From assembly GCA_938743325.2 (NCBI GenBank), contig OW568878.1, positions 310,001 through 374,000 on the forward strand: a stretch of DNA of 64,000 nucleotides, written 5' to 3'. Shown here in pieces: positions 1-10,460 of this stretch. This DNA is from Pycnococcus provasolii. Its lineage: Eukaryota > Chlorophyta > Pseudoscourfieldiophyceae > Pseudoscourfieldiales > Pycnococcaceae. The position numbers and the translations under genes are program-made. Under the pieces are notes generated by a model, which ran no database searches, was not told the origin of the DNA, and was given only the letters and a program-made list of their open reading frames with translations. The stretch's first letter is position 1. Each line of letters begins with the position of its first letter.

Positions 1-978
1 ATAATCTGGCCAAAAACAGCGATTTTGGCCTATAATCTGGCCATTTCTCGGGCAAGTTCTCTCCCCCTCCTTCCCCGGGCCTCCGGGCCCGGGCCTTCGG
101 CGGGCCTTCCCGTCCGGCCTGCTGACCCGTGTCGCGCACTACAACCATTGAGGACTGCATTTATTTGTAAACGCTTACGATCCGTCGTCTCAAGCTCGAT
201 GAGCTTCTCAAGCTTGTTGCCTTCGGCGTCCCAATCGACCCATCCCAACCACCACGCAGGCGACTCCGTAACTCCGTTTCGGTGGATGATCGCACACGTT
301 TGGTTTTGTTGGCTGGTAGATGATCAATTGTCGGCGCAATGACTTCATCTGCGGCGTCATCAGTGGCGTTGTCCTCCGGGGAATGCTCCACGGAAGTGGT
401 TGCATCGGATAGTAGTGGTGCTGTGCGCATCTCCTTGCGTACGTGCCGTCGATCGAGCGCTGAGAGCCTGAGACGCCATTGACCACATTCTCACAGCATT
501 CTTAGCCCAGGTATCTCCCATCCACATCCACATCCTCGCGCGCTGTCCACCACAACATCCTCGAACGTGCGAAACGCGTTGCCCCGGGCACACTTCGCTG
601 GCGTGGATTCAGGCGTGCCCACTTCGCATTTCCTCTTCCGTTGCATTCCTAGGGTTTTTTTTCAGAAGGTTAGTCCAGTAGACTATGAGTGCCCGAAACG
701 TCGATGTTTCGGGCTCCATACGTCGCGGCGACATACGCTTGGTCATCGTTACGGTGCGTCGTCGAGGTGCGTGAGAACAGACTCCGAGAAGCTCGGCACA
801 ATTTTGTACAACAGGGGTTCAAAGGATACGTGCAACGATGCATCCCGCATCATACAAGCAAGTCACACCGATTGACCGAGAAGGAGTGCATGAGGTGGCA
901 CCCTTCAAGGGACAAGAGAGCGAAACTAAATTAAAAAACGCATTCATCATCATCGCCCCGGCCGCACCTCGCATTGTC
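1..978. other. Intergenic DNA upstream of WASH1 with an unassigned coding-like stretch
   Basis: No gene is recognised here. A 12-nt direct repeat, ATAATCTGGCCA, occurs at 1-12 and 32-43, and a GC-rich palindromic cluster (GGGCCCGGG type) lies near 83-115. On the minus strand, about 300 down to 60, one frame reads as plausible protein (it includes WLGWVDWDAEGNKLEKLIEL) but has no clear start and I cannot assign it. It could be the tail of a gene or a mobile-element relic. An in-frame ATG at 838 could extend WASH1 upstream. Confidence 0.4.
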
Positions 979-2616
979 ATGGCCGCGGTTGGTTCGTCGT
1001 CATCCATGTCATCGGGGGCATCATTGCCGTACGCGCAGCCTTTGATATCGCACGACCTCAGTAACTCTGAGTCGTACGCGCGTATCCTTGACGCGCTCTC
1101 CTCCTTGCAGGCGAACGCAGGTGAACAGTTCCGCTTGCTCGACACGCGCCTGCACGCGGAACGCACGCGACTCAACGACATAAGAGCACGGGTCGACGTG
1201 TGCCGACAGAAAATTGAGTCGCTGAACGGTACAGGAAAAGCGGTTACGCTCATCGCTCGCGCACGTGTTCCTCGCCTCGAAGATCCTTCGTTGGCGCAGT
1301 TCAAATCCATCAGCCACGCCGTGCCAACCGCAAGGAGACCCAAGCTGTACACAGCGACAACTGAGACCGTTCTGGCCAGCCACAACGCTAACAACGCCGC
1401 CGCCGCCGACGACGACGAACTCGCGATGAACGCCATGAGAGGTTCCGAAACCGCAGGTCTGTACCAGTTCGTATGGAGCGACGGGCCGGCGGCGGACAGG
1501 CAGCAACAACAAAACAACGCAGCCACGCGACTCGGGGAGGCACCCGCAGACGTCTCCGCCGCAAGCCAGCTTCTGCTGTTCGGGGCCAGCGCATCGCCGT
1601 ACAGCGCCGACTCAGATACCCTTGGCGCAGCGGCGCTGGGTCTTGCGGATGACGCAGAGGACGCAGACAGGGCGGCGGATGCTGCAAAGAGGCAGAGACA
1701 ACGGGACGCCGTGCTCATGAGCGAAGCACCAACATCCATCAACGAGGGTGCGCGCTCCGAGGCGAGCTTCGCACTGAACTTGGACGCCGCGTACGAGTAC
1801 AAGCCAACGCTAGGGCCGGTTCCTGAGCTCAACTTGCCAAGCGTGCTGCCAATGCTCGACGGTGTCAGCGAGGATGTCAGCTGGGGACTCGACGGTTTCG
1901 CGGTTGCTGATCTGCCGTCCATAGCACCGTCCGCGGGCATCAGCGCGGACGCGCTGCCAGACATCGACTTCGTGGCACCTTCCCCCGTACCAGGCTCACC
2001 GGCACCAGCCGCCTCCAACACATCGGCGCCACCACCACCGCCGCCACCTGCTCCACCACCACCTCCAAGCAGCGGGGCACCACCGCCACCACCGCCTGCT
2101 CCACCATCGCCATCAGCACCTGCTGCCGCCGCCGCTGCAGGAGGAGGAGGGGGAGGAGATGGAGGGCGCAACGCGCTTCTGGACGCGATCCGAAATCCTG
2201 GAAATGCATCGCGACTTAAAAAGGCGGCGGACGCGCCACCTCCGCCGCCACCGACAAACAAGGGAGTGAGCGCGGAAAATAGCCGCGATGCACTGCTGGC
2301 TGCTATCCGCGACAAGCCGAACCTACGCTCAGTCGACGAGAACGCGCCGGCGGCGGCGGCACCCGCACCGGCACCTCGTGCGGAGGAGCCGATGGACATG
2401 ATGAGCGACCTGAAGCGAATGTTGGGCCGGAGGCGTCAGAGCATAACATCAGGAGGGCAGAAGAGCCACCCGGCGGCGGCGGCGCCACCCATGCCCAGTG
2501 TCCCTGAGGCGAACACTGCCGTTGACGCGGGCGCTGGCAAGGTGCTCGGATTGCAGGAATATCTCGCGGCGACACAGCAAGGTGATGACGACGACAGCGA
2601 TGACTCGTGGGATTGA
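979..2616 (+). CDS. WASHC1: WASH1-like Arp2/3 activator (WASH complex subunit 1)
   Basis: 545 aa from the chosen start. The N-terminus (YAQPLISHDL, then an Ala/Leu-rich helix and KIESLNGTGKAV near residues 18-95) resembles the WASH homology domain that binds the other WASH subunits. It is followed by a low-complexity linker, a polyproline block (about residues 350-380), two WH2-like actin-binding segments (RNALLDAIRNPG near 396 and SRDALLAAIRDKP near 434) and an acidic tail ending DDDDSDDSWD, the VCA-type order. In the family, WASH drives Arp2/3 branched actin on endosomes. I chose ATG 979 because family similarity begins about 17 residues later; ATG 838 in frame would add 47 residues. The stop lies 36 nt from the convergent stop of the next gene. 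The 526-aa frame on the opposite strand is a shadow. Confidence 0.82.
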   Translation: MAAVGSSSSMSSGASLPYAQPLISHDLSNSESYARILDALSSLQANAGEQFRLLDTRLHAERTRLNDIRARVDVCRQKIESLNGTGKAVTLIARARVPRLEDPSLAQFKSISHAVPTARRPKLYTATTETVLASHNANNAAAADDDELAMNAMRGSETAGLYQFVWSDGPAADRQQQQNNAATRLGEAPADVSAASQLLLFGASASPYSADSDTLGAAALGLADDAEDADRAADAAKRQRQRDAVLMSEAPTSINEGARSEASFALNLDAAYEYKPTLGPVPELNLPSVLPMLDGVSEDVSWGLDGFAVADLPSIAPSAGISADALPDIDFVAPSPVPGSPAPAASNTSAPPPPPPPAPPPPPSSGAPPPPPPAPPSPSAPAAAAAAGGGGGGDGGRNALLDAIRNPGNASRLKKAADAPPPPPPTNKGVSAENSRDALLAAIRDKPNLRSVDENAPAAAAPAPAPRAEEPMDMMSDLKRMLGRRRQSITSGGQKSHPAAAAPPMPSVPEANTAVDAGAGKVLGLQEYLAATQQGDDDDSDDSWD

Positions 2617-2652
2617 CCGACCACTGACCAGACAAGTTACACATTATTTTTC

Positions 2653-3909
2653 TTACACGTTGTTTGCGCTCGCGGCAACCTCGCCTCCTTCTGTGTTCTC
2701 GGAGGCGACGTTGTCCGGATCGCGCAACGCCCACCGCGATGCGATGACGGCGTCGATGAAGAGCTGCGACATGTGCCCAATCACGCAGGGGATGGCGAGA
2801 AGGCCTTTCGACCCAACCGCCTCGTCGAGGAACGAGATGACGGTGATGGATACGGGGAGCGTCTTCTGGCTCGTCAGAAGCAGCAGCGTGCGCTTTTCCT
2901 TCTCGGCCACGATGCCGCCAAGCGCACCGAACACGGCGCCGTAGTTGACGACGAGGTAGGTGATGTGCAGCAGGACGCCGCACAGAATGATGCCGAGAAT
3001 ATTTCCAGCGCTCTCGGAGAGGAGGTTGTCCGCCGACCGGCTCATCGTCTGCCAGACGACGAGGAGCAGGCACGTGTGGTTAAGAAGCCCGAGTTCCGTC
3101 TTGCGTGTCTTGATGAAAGTTTGCACCTGCTCGAATTGTTCGCGCAACGCCTTGCCTACGAGCAGTGGCACGAGTATTGTGACGACAAGCTTCGTGAGCA
3201 GCGCAACGGCGTCTATGCTCACACCGCTTGTCCTGGACTCGAGCACGATCTTGAGTGCGAAAGGCACGGTGAATATGCCGAGCAGGTTGGATCCGACGGT
3301 GAGCAGCAGCGCCAGCGCACCGTTTCCCTTCGCCTGCGTTGCGAGCGCGACACCGGACGTGAGTGTTGTCGGCACACAGCAGAAGATGGCGAGTCCTGTC
3401 CGGTAGACATTCTTGAGGTGCGGCACCTCAAGCGCGACGAACGACATGCACGGCGTCAGCACGAGTATGGCGGTCAGGCCGTACACGAGCGCGACGGGCG
3501 CACGCAGCGCCGCCTTGACGTCGTCCGTCTTGAGTCCCATTCCGCTGACTAGGAAGATGCATATGACCATGATTGCGGGTACTGCTCTCATGCCGCTAAC
3601 TTTTGGTTTGGAGACTTCCTTGCCCGCGACTGGTAGAGACAGCGCGACGATGAGCTGCAAAGCGAGTCCCAGCGGAAGGTAGTTTTTGATGACGAACGCC
3701 TTGAGTTTTTGTATCTGCTGTTCTGATGAGCTCTGTTCTGACTTATTCTGCTTTGTTTCTGACTCTTTCGGCGCATGCAAAGGCGGCGAATCCTCCTCTG
3801 TTGCTGTATTATTTGTCGACGAGCCTTCTATGTGATCTGTCTCTTTCTCTGAGGCTGACGACGCCGCGGCCGCATCGTTGGGTAGCGCATCATCGACGGC
3901 GGCCATCAT
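2653..3909 (-). CDS. Bile acid:sodium symporter family carrier (SLC10A7/BASS4-like)
   Basis: 418 aa. A charged Ser/Glu/Lys-rich N-terminal region (about 75 residues) precedes roughly ten hydrophobic segments starting near NYLPLGLALQLIVAL. The series SGMGLKT, CCVPTTLTSGVALA, and TSQKTLPVSITVI followed by a polar tail is typical of the SLC10A7 / plant BASS4 branch. Animal SLC10A7 affects calcium and glycan handling, and plant BASS proteins sit in the plastid envelope; substrate and location here are unknown. ATG 3909 lies in a strong context (ACCATGATGG). ATG 4047 would add 46 residues including a Lys/Gly run encoded by a microsatellite, which I consider less likely. The gene converges on WASH1 with 36 nt between stops. 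Confidence 0.85.
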   Translation of the reverse strand: MMAAVDDALPNDAAAASSASEKETDHIEGSSTNNTATEEDSPPLHAPKESETKQNKSEQSSSEQQIQKLKAFVIKNYLPLGLALQLIVALSLPVAGKEVSKPKVSGMRAVPAIMVICIFLVSGMGLKTDDVKAALRAPVALVYGLTAILVLTPCMSFVALEVPHLKNVYRTGLAIFCCVPTTLTSGVALATQAKGNGALALLLTVGSNLLGIFTVPFALKIVLESRTSGVSIDAVALLTKLVVTILVPLLVGKALREQFEQVQTFIKTRKTELGLLNHTCLLLVVWQTMSRSADNLLSESAGNILGIILCGVLLHITYLVVNYGAVFGALGGIVAEKEKRTLLLLTSQKTLPVSITVISFLDEAVGSKGLLAIPCVIGHMSQLFIDAVIASRWALRDPDNVASENTEGGEVAASANNV

Positions 3910-4229
3910 GGTACTACCAGCGAGCTCGCTCGTACCAGGCTGCTTAAAGCCCAACTTAACCTTACTAATAACAACACTGTGACCACCACCACCACCACGT
4001 TTCTTCTTCTTCTTCTTCTTCAAGGCACGGTAGTGGTACAGGAGCATACACTACAAGAATATGGTCACCAGACACACACCACAAGTATTAATCTGAAAGT
4101 GATGACCGATTCGGATCAGAAAAGTTCCTTCTCTTAAGAGCGATCAAAGATTTGAGGAGAATGGCCCCGGCCCCAGAGTCCCCGGGGAGATACCACTACG
4201 ACGACAGGAAAATCTGGGGTCCACCCACC
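3910..4229. other. Short gap with TTC microsatellite
   Basis: Upstream region of the SLC10A7-like gene. It holds a CCA run (about 3983-3997) followed by a TTC run (about 4000-4020). No gene is seen. Confidence 0.5.
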
Positions 4230-4975
4230 CTAGTCTGCCACCTTTATCCCCCGTTCAATCGGTACAGTAGTTGCCAAAAGACGCATCGTTACACATTTTC
4301 TTACCTGAGTCCTGAGTCGTGTGTCCATCTTTATAACCGGGCCACAGATGGTTCCCCAAGAACAAACCTTAACAAGGCGTGTCTCGGAGGATACCTGTGA
4401 CATGCCGGTCACCTCACGAGAGAGGAAGCGGGAAGGGGGGAGGGTGTGCTCACGAAAGCCGGAATGGCGTCGCCATACGCGAACGCCTATCCAGCCCTTG
4501 AACCATAGCAGGGGTACGTGTTGCTCGTCACACACTCGCTTGAGTAGAAGATGTAGTTGTGATGCTGTATAGTTCGCCGCCCCGTCACTTTGAACTGATA
4601 GTCGGAATCCAAGCCCACGCAATTGCCTTAGCTTCTTGACGCTTGCCTCCATCACTGCGTTGTCTTCCACAATGTGTGTGGGCGCTCGCCGGTAGCTTCC
4701 TCAACGAGATTGGTGGCTTCCACAAGGTGTGAAGACACTAGGGGTTTGACACTTGTAAGGGTCCCCCGGGGAGAGGGGGATAATGGCCAGATGATCACAG
4801 TGGTAGTGGTGCAAGACCAACACCGGGTCCCCAGAATAACGGGAAAATTACTACCGAAAATTTACTGGTGCATTCCTCGTCTCCGTAAAAGAAGAACGGC
4901 GGCGCTTCCGCAGCCGCCTCCACATCCAGTTCCGCCATGTCCGCCTCCCTCCTCGCCTCTGCTTCCGCCCGAGTC

Positions 4976-5010
<35 letters not shown>

Positions 5011-5744
5011 TTCCTTGGCGGCGGCTTGCCCCTGATGGGTGAGCTCGTGCTCGAAAACACGGCCCACCCATGGTTTTTTGCACGTACGGCATCGTGGTTT
5101 AGTATAATAGTTCATCTGGCCGCAGGATCCCCACACACAACCAAAGAAGGGTTGCGGCTCGGTGCCGTCCCTTAGGCGGCCGCAACGCCACTGCTCGGCG
5201 TCCCTTGCTGCGGCTTTGGCGGCGTCCCTTGCGGCGGCGGCGGCTTAAGCATTTTTCGCGGCGGACAGCCCGGCTGTGCTCGGGGTTGTCGAAGAGGAGA
5301 TTCAACCATGTTTCCCCCTAGTTCCCCTTGGCTGTGATTGCTGTGCTGGTGGTGGCGTCACTGGCAGTGCGTCCGGTGGCGGCGGAACTAGGAGGACGCA
5401 CTCGGCGCCGCACGTGTGCGGCGTCGAGACGTTACGTGTGCCAAGGCGTAATAGAGTTGCTCGCTCTCCGTCGGCGCGTCGTTGTGCGCTTGCGCCGTGA
5501 GCGCGTCGCCTAACTTGCGGCTATGCGCGTACGCCTTGAAGGCGAAGCGCCAGTCCGCCCAACGCTCGACGTGCACGGATGCACCCTGCCAAAAGTCGGC
5601 ACCCGGTGGGCCCGGGCCTCCACCCGGGCCTACCCAAATCCGACGACCAAGGGAGTATCCCCCCACCCAGTAGTCCTTACACGTTGCGTGAACTTTTTTT
5701 TCCAAGGTGGTCGTTTGCCTAATAAGCTTATCCGCTTCATTCAT
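4230..5744 (-). mobile_element. Decayed LTR-retroelement fossil (copia- or gypsy-like pieces)
   Basis: Three separate coding-like pieces lie in the same orientation. A gag-like piece (about 5744-5388) carries WADWRFAFKAYAHSRKLGDAL, the Trp-x-x-Trp-plus-aromatic pattern seen in LTR-element gag proteins. A zinc-finger-like piece (about 5136-5030) has four cysteines around KPRCRTCKKPW. A piece resembling an integrase core (about 4670-4490) contains VQSDGAANYTASQL. The element is broken in several places, no long terminal repeats were recognised, and it looks old. A GGC triplet run (4976-5010) lies inside it. Family assignment is inference from short motifs. Confidence 0.45.
4976..5010. repeat. 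GGC trinucleotide microsatellite
   Basis: About 35 nt of uninterrupted GGC/GCG repeat inside the retroelement fossil. Confidence 0.9.
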
Positions 5745-5786
5745 CCGTGTCGTTTTTTTGATAAAGTATTTTTTTCTTGTTGATCC

Positions 5787-6821
5787 ATGTCGCGCCTTCT
5801 GTTCCTGAACGCGGAGCGTGTTGACTGGGCACGCGACCTCGACTTCACGCCGTTGGAAGTGGCGATGACGTCAGTCCAGGGACGTCAGGCCCTTAGTAAT
5901 AAGGATAGTGGTAATAGAGTCGTCGACGCGATCTACAGGCCAGAAGTCAGCGCCGGCATTTTGTCGCCGCAAGATATCGCTGCCCTGGTTACGCCGCTAC
6001 ACGCCGTTGTCGTCACCAAGGAAATGCCCGTGACCGCAGAGACCATCGATGCACTACCCGACAGTGTCAAGCTTATCGTCGAGGCTGGTACCGGGTTCAA
6101 CAACATCGACCTCGACGCCGCCACGTCGAAAAATATCAAAGTGTGCAACGTACCTGCGTATAGCACAGACGCCGTCGCAAGCCTCGTTATGACGTTCGTC
6201 TTGTCACTGTCGTGCTCGATGCAAACAACACAACGACGTTGGCAAAGCGGGGATATCGACAGCTGGAAGGACTTAGGCACACTGCCGCACTTCGAGCTCG
6301 CCGGTAAGACCATAGGTCTCGTCGGTGGACGTGGCGCGATCGGCTCACGCGTCGCGGACCTCGCACGCGCATTCGGAATGCACGTGCTCATCTCAAGCCG
6401 GTCGTCCGCACCCTGCGGGAAAGAGGGCGTGGAGGTGGTCAATTTGGACGACCTTCTCGCGCGCAGCGACTTCGTGAGCGTGCACTGCCCGTCGAATGCC
6501 GAGACGCGCGGTTTGATTGGCGCACCTCAATTCGCGCGCATGAAAACTACAGCCTACCTCATTAACACAGCACGAGGGAACATCTTAGACGAGTCTGCGC
6601 TTGCGGATGCTCTGAAAAACAAAAGCATTGCCGGCGCAGGCTTGGACGTCATGGTCGTCGAGCCTCTTCCAGCGTCATCGCCTCTGTTTCAATGCGACAA
6701 TGTGCTCTTAACGCCTCACATCGGCTGGAAGAGAGCGGAGACGAGGCAGAGATTGCTCGCCGGCGTCGCCGAAAACATTGACGCCTTCTTCAAAGGCTCG
6801 CCTAAGAATGTCGTCAACTGA
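5787..6821 (+). CDS. D-isomer-specific 2-hydroxyacid dehydrogenase
   Basis: 344 aa, the usual size for the family (hydroxypyruvate/glyoxylate reductase, phosphoglycerate and lactate dehydrogenase relatives). It has the split catalytic domain, a Rossmann dinucleotide motif GGRGAIG (residues 180-186), and the three catalytic positions: Arg263 in NTARGNILDE, Glu292 in VVEPLP and His311 in TPHIGW. NAENVDL-type loop residues are replaced by GTGFNNIDLD, as in D-lactate/glyoxylate-type members. No obvious targeting peptide is present, so a cytosolic reductase of a 2-keto acid is likeliest; the exact substrate cannot be read from sequence. The ATG follows 42 nt after the retroelement fossil, leaving little promoter space free of that relic. 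Confidence 0.9.
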   Translation: MSRLLFLNAERVDWARDLDFTPLEVAMTSVQGRQALSNKDSGNRVVDAIYRPEVSAGILSPQDIAALVTPLHAVVVTKEMPVTAETIDALPDSVKLIVEAGTGFNNIDLDAATSKNIKVCNVPAYSTDAVASLVMTFVLSLSCSMQTTQRRWQSGDIDSWKDLGTLPHFELAGKTIGLVGGRGAIGSRVADLARAFGMHVLISSRSSAPCGKEGVEVVNLDDLLARSDFVSVHCPSNAETRGLIGAPQFARMKTTAYLINTARGNILDESALADALKNKSIAGAGLDVMVVEPLPASSPLFQCDNVLLTPHIGWKRAETRQRLLAGVAENIDAFFKGSPKNVVN

Positions 6822-7078
6822 ATGAAATATAATGTAAAGGTTACATGATAACGGGCCGCAAATTGCAAGCCCTTGTGTACGCGACATTGTCAACATTAAC
6901 GTGTCACATTGTCCATCCTTCCGCGGTAAACCCCGATATAGGGGCCGTGAAATGACCCAATCGACGGATCCCCGTATAAATGTGTCGTGTCAGTACGGAT
7001 AACTCGTAAATCTTTTACACGCACTTGCCGGCTTGCCACCGTGTTATTGATCTGATCGTGTCGTGTTCCTCATCGATC

Positions 7079-8884
7079 ATGTTCAGCTCCGCGCCTCCGA
7101 GTTCCAGCATGGTGGATCCATCCATCATCGCGCACGCCGTGACAGCGCCGCCGCTCATGGCACCGGAAGGAGGAGAGGATGACCCGTACAGAACGGCGAT
7201 CGACCGGCCTCGCGGAAGCGGGGATCTCGTGCTCACGGCACTGAAAAGCTCGATCGACCTTGTGCTGTTCGAAGCCATCGATGTACAAGGAATCGGGCGT
7301 GGAAAGCTCGTGCCTGCACCGCATGCGTCACGGGTGTACCTCTCAACGATGCACGACAACAACAATGAAGGCGACGAGCACCTGCGTCGGGAGAATCTAA
7401 GCAACAGCATTCTGATGTTGTTCGCGGGCGCGACCGTCGTCGGACCACGTCGCATTCACGCAATTCAACCAGACGTCATGAAAAAGGGATGTCCAAACAC
7501 AAAGCTCATTCCGATCTGGGAGACGATGTGCATGATGCCTCATCTATCCTCGCAGCAAAGTCGCGTCGCTCGCGTTCTGTGCAATCACGCTGGCATCGAC
7601 AACAAGGACCACGTGCCATGCGCGCCACGGGTCTTACTCGAGAAAATGCTTGCTGCACTCGCCGCGTGCGAAGGTGGAGGAACGAAGGTGCTCTCAGCAT
7701 TTGAGTACGAATTCACCCTCGTCGCAGCATCCTCATCGCCCGAACATTCCGAAAATGTTGTGCTGCGTCCCATCATGCGTGGAACGGACGTCTTCGCGAG
7801 CATGCGCAGCGTGGAACTGCTGAAGTACTTCGCCGGCATAGAACGTGCACTGCGATCAACTGGCATCGACGTTCTCACTATGAACACGGAGTACGGCGCT
7901 GGCCCTCAGCTGGAGATCACATACGCGCCATCGTGGGATACAATGGGAGGAGACATAGCATGGCAATATAAACGAGTCGTCAAAGAATGGACTCGTCTGC
8001 ACGCGAAATCAGCACTCAGCGACACCATTCCCATTCACGACAATGAGCAGCTGCTGGCGACATTCATGTGCCGCCCATTCTTCCAGCAGCTTGGTCTGGA
8101 CTTCTACGGAGGTGCGAGCTGCGGAGGGCATCTGAACTTCAGCTTATGGAGCAAAGATCGGAGCTCCAATCTCATGGAAGACGAACGCCATGCGTCGGGA
8201 TTGTCGTCCATCGCGCGACGATTCCTTGCCGGCGTGCTCGAACACGCGTCTGCTCTAAGCGCTTTTGCAGCACCTACGATCGATTCGTACTGGCGCGTGA
8301 CGTCGGGATCCTGGGCACCTACGCGAGCATGCTGGGGTATCGAAAATCGAACGTGCATGATACGCTTCATTTCTGCGTCAAATGGTGACGGTCGTGGCGC
8401 GCGTTTCGAGTGGCGTCAGCCATCTAGCGCGGCAAATCCATACTTGGCACTTGCCACTTTTGTCGCTGCGGGAATTGACGGCATCCAGCGTGGGCTTACG
8501 CCACCTAATCCTGTTGTGGGTGATGCGTATAGCCTCGATGATGGGTGCGGTCTCGATCTGCTTCCCACCAGTTTGACGGAGGCGATCGAGGCGCTAAAGG
8601 ATGACGAAAAGCTGCACGCGATTCTAGGAGACGATTTCGTGCAATGGTACCTTCACAGCGTGGAAACCGAAGAGCTGCAGACGTGCCCTCGCATGTACCG
8701 TCAATCTGACTCTCGCGTCGCGCACGGCGTGCTGACAAACAACCTGGGTGAAATTGACAAGGTACGTCGACTCTGGGGAAGCGCGGATGATGGCTCGCTC
8801 ATAAACCTCACGAAAGAGGAGATTGCCCAAAGGAGCGCGGGATTGGCCGATTGGTGCGTCCAACAGTATGCGGAGTTGAGGTAG
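7079..8884 (+). CDS. Glutamine synthetase I-like ligase (lengsin/GlnA-family homologue)
   Basis: 601 aa. The catalytic domain carries FEYEFTL (metal-binding Glu), NTEYGAGPQLEITYAP, GGHLNFSLW, WGIENRTCMIRF and a FEWRQPSSAANPYLA segment, matching the metal, ATP and glutamate-site landmarks of class I glutamine synthetases and their gamma-glutamyl ligase relatives (lengsin, FluG C-domain, polyamine ligases). The N-terminal beta-grasp region is recognisable (DVQGIGRGKLVP). Because the class I-like branch contains non-canonical ligases, glutamine formation is not assured. ATG 7079 is chosen; the frame is open 18 codons further upstream without an ATG. The gene ends about 50 nt before a TG microsatellite and an AT-rich island. 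Confidence 0.82.
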   Translation: MFSSAPPSSSMVDPSIIAHAVTAPPLMAPEGGEDDPYRTAIDRPRGSGDLVLTALKSSIDLVLFEAIDVQGIGRGKLVPAPHASRVYLSTMHDNNNEGDEHLRRENLSNSILMLFAGATVVGPRRIHAIQPDVMKKGCPNTKLIPIWETMCMMPHLSSQQSRVARVLCNHAGIDNKDHVPCAPRVLLEKMLAALAACEGGGTKVLSAFEYEFTLVAASSSPEHSENVVLRPIMRGTDVFASMRSVELLKYFAGIERALRSTGIDVLTMNTEYGAGPQLEITYAPSWDTMGGDIAWQYKRVVKEWTRLHAKSALSDTIPIHDNEQLLATFMCRPFFQQLGLDFYGGASCGGHLNFSLWSKDRSSNLMEDERHASGLSSIARRFLAGVLEHASALSAFAAPTIDSYWRVTSGSWAPTRACWGIENRTCMIRFISASNGDGRGARFEWRQPSSAANPYLALATFVAAGIDGIQRGLTPPNPVVGDAYSLDDGCGLDLLPTSLTEAIEALKDDEKLHAILGDDFVQWYLHSVETEELQTCPRMYRQSDSRVAHGVLTNNLGEIDKVRRLWGSADDGSLINLTKEEIAQRSAGLADWCVQQYAELR

Positions 8885-8909
8885 CAAGGGAGGTGAGTTT
8901 TTTTTTTGG

Positions 8910-8940
<31 letters not shown>
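8910..8940. repeat. TG dinucleotide microsatellite
   Basis: Fifteen TG units immediately downstream of the glutamine synthetase-like gene. It marks the left edge of the AT-rich island. Confidence 0.95.
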
Positions 8941-8944
<4 letters not shown>

Positions 8945-9253
8945 CAACTAAGACGAAATTTCTGTGTAGTATACTAATTATATAGAAATATCGTATCTAT
9001 TATTGTTTTATCTGGGCTTAAAGATAAGCTGTCTTGAAAGTTTTTAGCCAAATCGGAGTTTAGGTATTACGGAGGCGAAATAAAGCGAATGTCGTTAAAA
9101 ATGAGTTTGTTGATTAGTTTAAGATTGATTTATTACTATGAATTTCGTTTGTAGCCAAACAGTATTGAAATGAAAATATAGTTCCAAAACAACTATTGTC
9201 ATATTCAAAGAAAGATCATTCATCTTTTGTTGGAAGTTTAAAATAAACACTTA

Positions 9254-9291
9254 AGGAAGTATTGATATTGTATCTACTAATGAAATATGCA
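9254..9291 (+). repeat. Left arm of perfect 38-bp inverted repeat
   Basis: The 38 nt from AGGAAGTATTG to AAATATGCA are the exact reverse complement of 10461-10498. The arm covers the sequence upstream of, and the first four codons of, the GIY-YIG gene. Identity stops at both ends of the arm. Confidence 0.95.
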
Positions 9292-9765
9292 GGACGCATC
9301 TATAAAATATCATCGCCATCAACAGATAAGGTATATATCGGTTCAACGACAGTATCTCTAAAGGAGAGGATGGATACCCATTATAGATTTAAAAGTTGTT
9401 CTTCTAAACAGATAATACATTATGGTAATGCTATTATTGAGTTAGTAGAAGATGTATATACAGATGATGATGATTTAAATTATGCACTTAGACAAAGAGA
9501 GAGATATTATATTCTCAATACACCTAATACTGTAAATATTTATGTTCCAACTCAATTTAGGATTGATAAGGATTATAGGAGCGATAAGAATTATGGTAAA
9601 AAGTATTATGAAGTCAATAAAGGTAAAGCAAAAGAGTATTATGAAGCGAATAAAGATAAAATAAATCAGAAGACGAGAGAGTATCGCGAAGCGAATAAAG
9701 ATAAATACAAACAATATGGTATAGAATTATTAGAACGACTTAGCAGGAAGTATTTATCTAATTAA
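9280..9765 (+). CDS. GIY-YIG family endonuclease
   Basis: 161 aa. Residues 4-35 form the GIY-YIG core: GRIYKI (GIY strand), then KVYIGST (YIG strand) and LKERM with the conserved Arg of the catalytic helix. EL in IIELVEDVY and the later acidic DDDDLNYALRQRERYYI stretch fit the metal-binding part of the domain. The C-terminal third repeats a YYEANKDK-type unit, basic and coiled, seen in many GIY-YIG proteins of giant algal viruses. Codon use is AT-rich and unlike all neighbours. I chose ATG 9280 because the upstream extension starts at TTG; the ATG lies inside the left inverted-repeat arm. Likely a homing-type nuclease; no target is known. Confidence 0.85.
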   Translation: MKYAGRIYKISSPSTDKVYIGSTTVSLKERMDTHYRFKSCSSKQIIHYGNAIIELVEDVYTDDDDLNYALRQRERYYILNTPNTVNIYVPTQFRIDKDYRSDKNYGKKYYEVNKGKAKEYYEANKDKINQKTREYREANKDKYKQYGIELLERLSRKYLSN

Positions 9766-10238
9766 AAACAATCCAGTAATAAATCGCATATAAAATAGAT
9801 AATAAAAAAGAATTTCATAGGAGGTGAGTGATTAATAACATTAAAAATAAACTGATAAAATAAAAACCTTACTTAAATCCGCACTTAAATGAAGTAATAG
9901 AAAACGATTTCAAAGGGTTTACATAGGAATAATAATAGATAGAAATAACTTAAAGAAATAAATAGTGATAAAAATTTAGATACATTACAATACAGAAAAA
10001 TAATAATAAGATTTTCAGAAACAATCAGGAATTTTCTAAAACACTCTTTTATCTTTTTTCAAAAATAAATAACAAGAAACAATACTTTCAAAAAAACCAA
10101 TTCCCGAAAAATCAGAAACATACTAATAAATCGCATTAGAAATAAGTAATACAAGAAAAAATCTAAGCTTTTTCCGAAAATTATGCGAATATACTTAAAA
10201 TCTGGAAGAAACTAACTTAAAGAAAAGAAAATAGTAGT

Positions 10239-10320
10239 AAAAAATCTGGTTTGTCTTGAAAAAATAAATCACATTCTTGAAAAAATCTGCTTTGTCTTAA
10301 AAAAAATCCGAAGTGTCTTA
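10239..10320. repeat. Tandem repeat, four units of 20-21 nt
   Basis: Units start at 10239, 10259, 10280 and 10300. Each is an A-run followed by TCTGsTTTGTCTTr or a diverged version. It lies within the AT-rich island. Confidence 0.8.
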
Positions 10321-10460
10321 AAAAAAGTATCGCGAAAAATTTTAAACAGGAAAATATAAAGAAAATCATCGTTTTCAAAATTTAAGAGATGTTTAAGATT
10401 AAAAATACAAGTAAGAGAAACCGAAAATATTTTTTTTTGGATGTTTTACATTAAATAGTA

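Noticed and set aside
819-2399. 526-aa open frame on the minus strand opposite WASH1
   Set aside because: Ser/Ala/Gly-rich composition is the mirror of the Pro/Ala-rich WASH1 codons; the plus frame carries family motifs.
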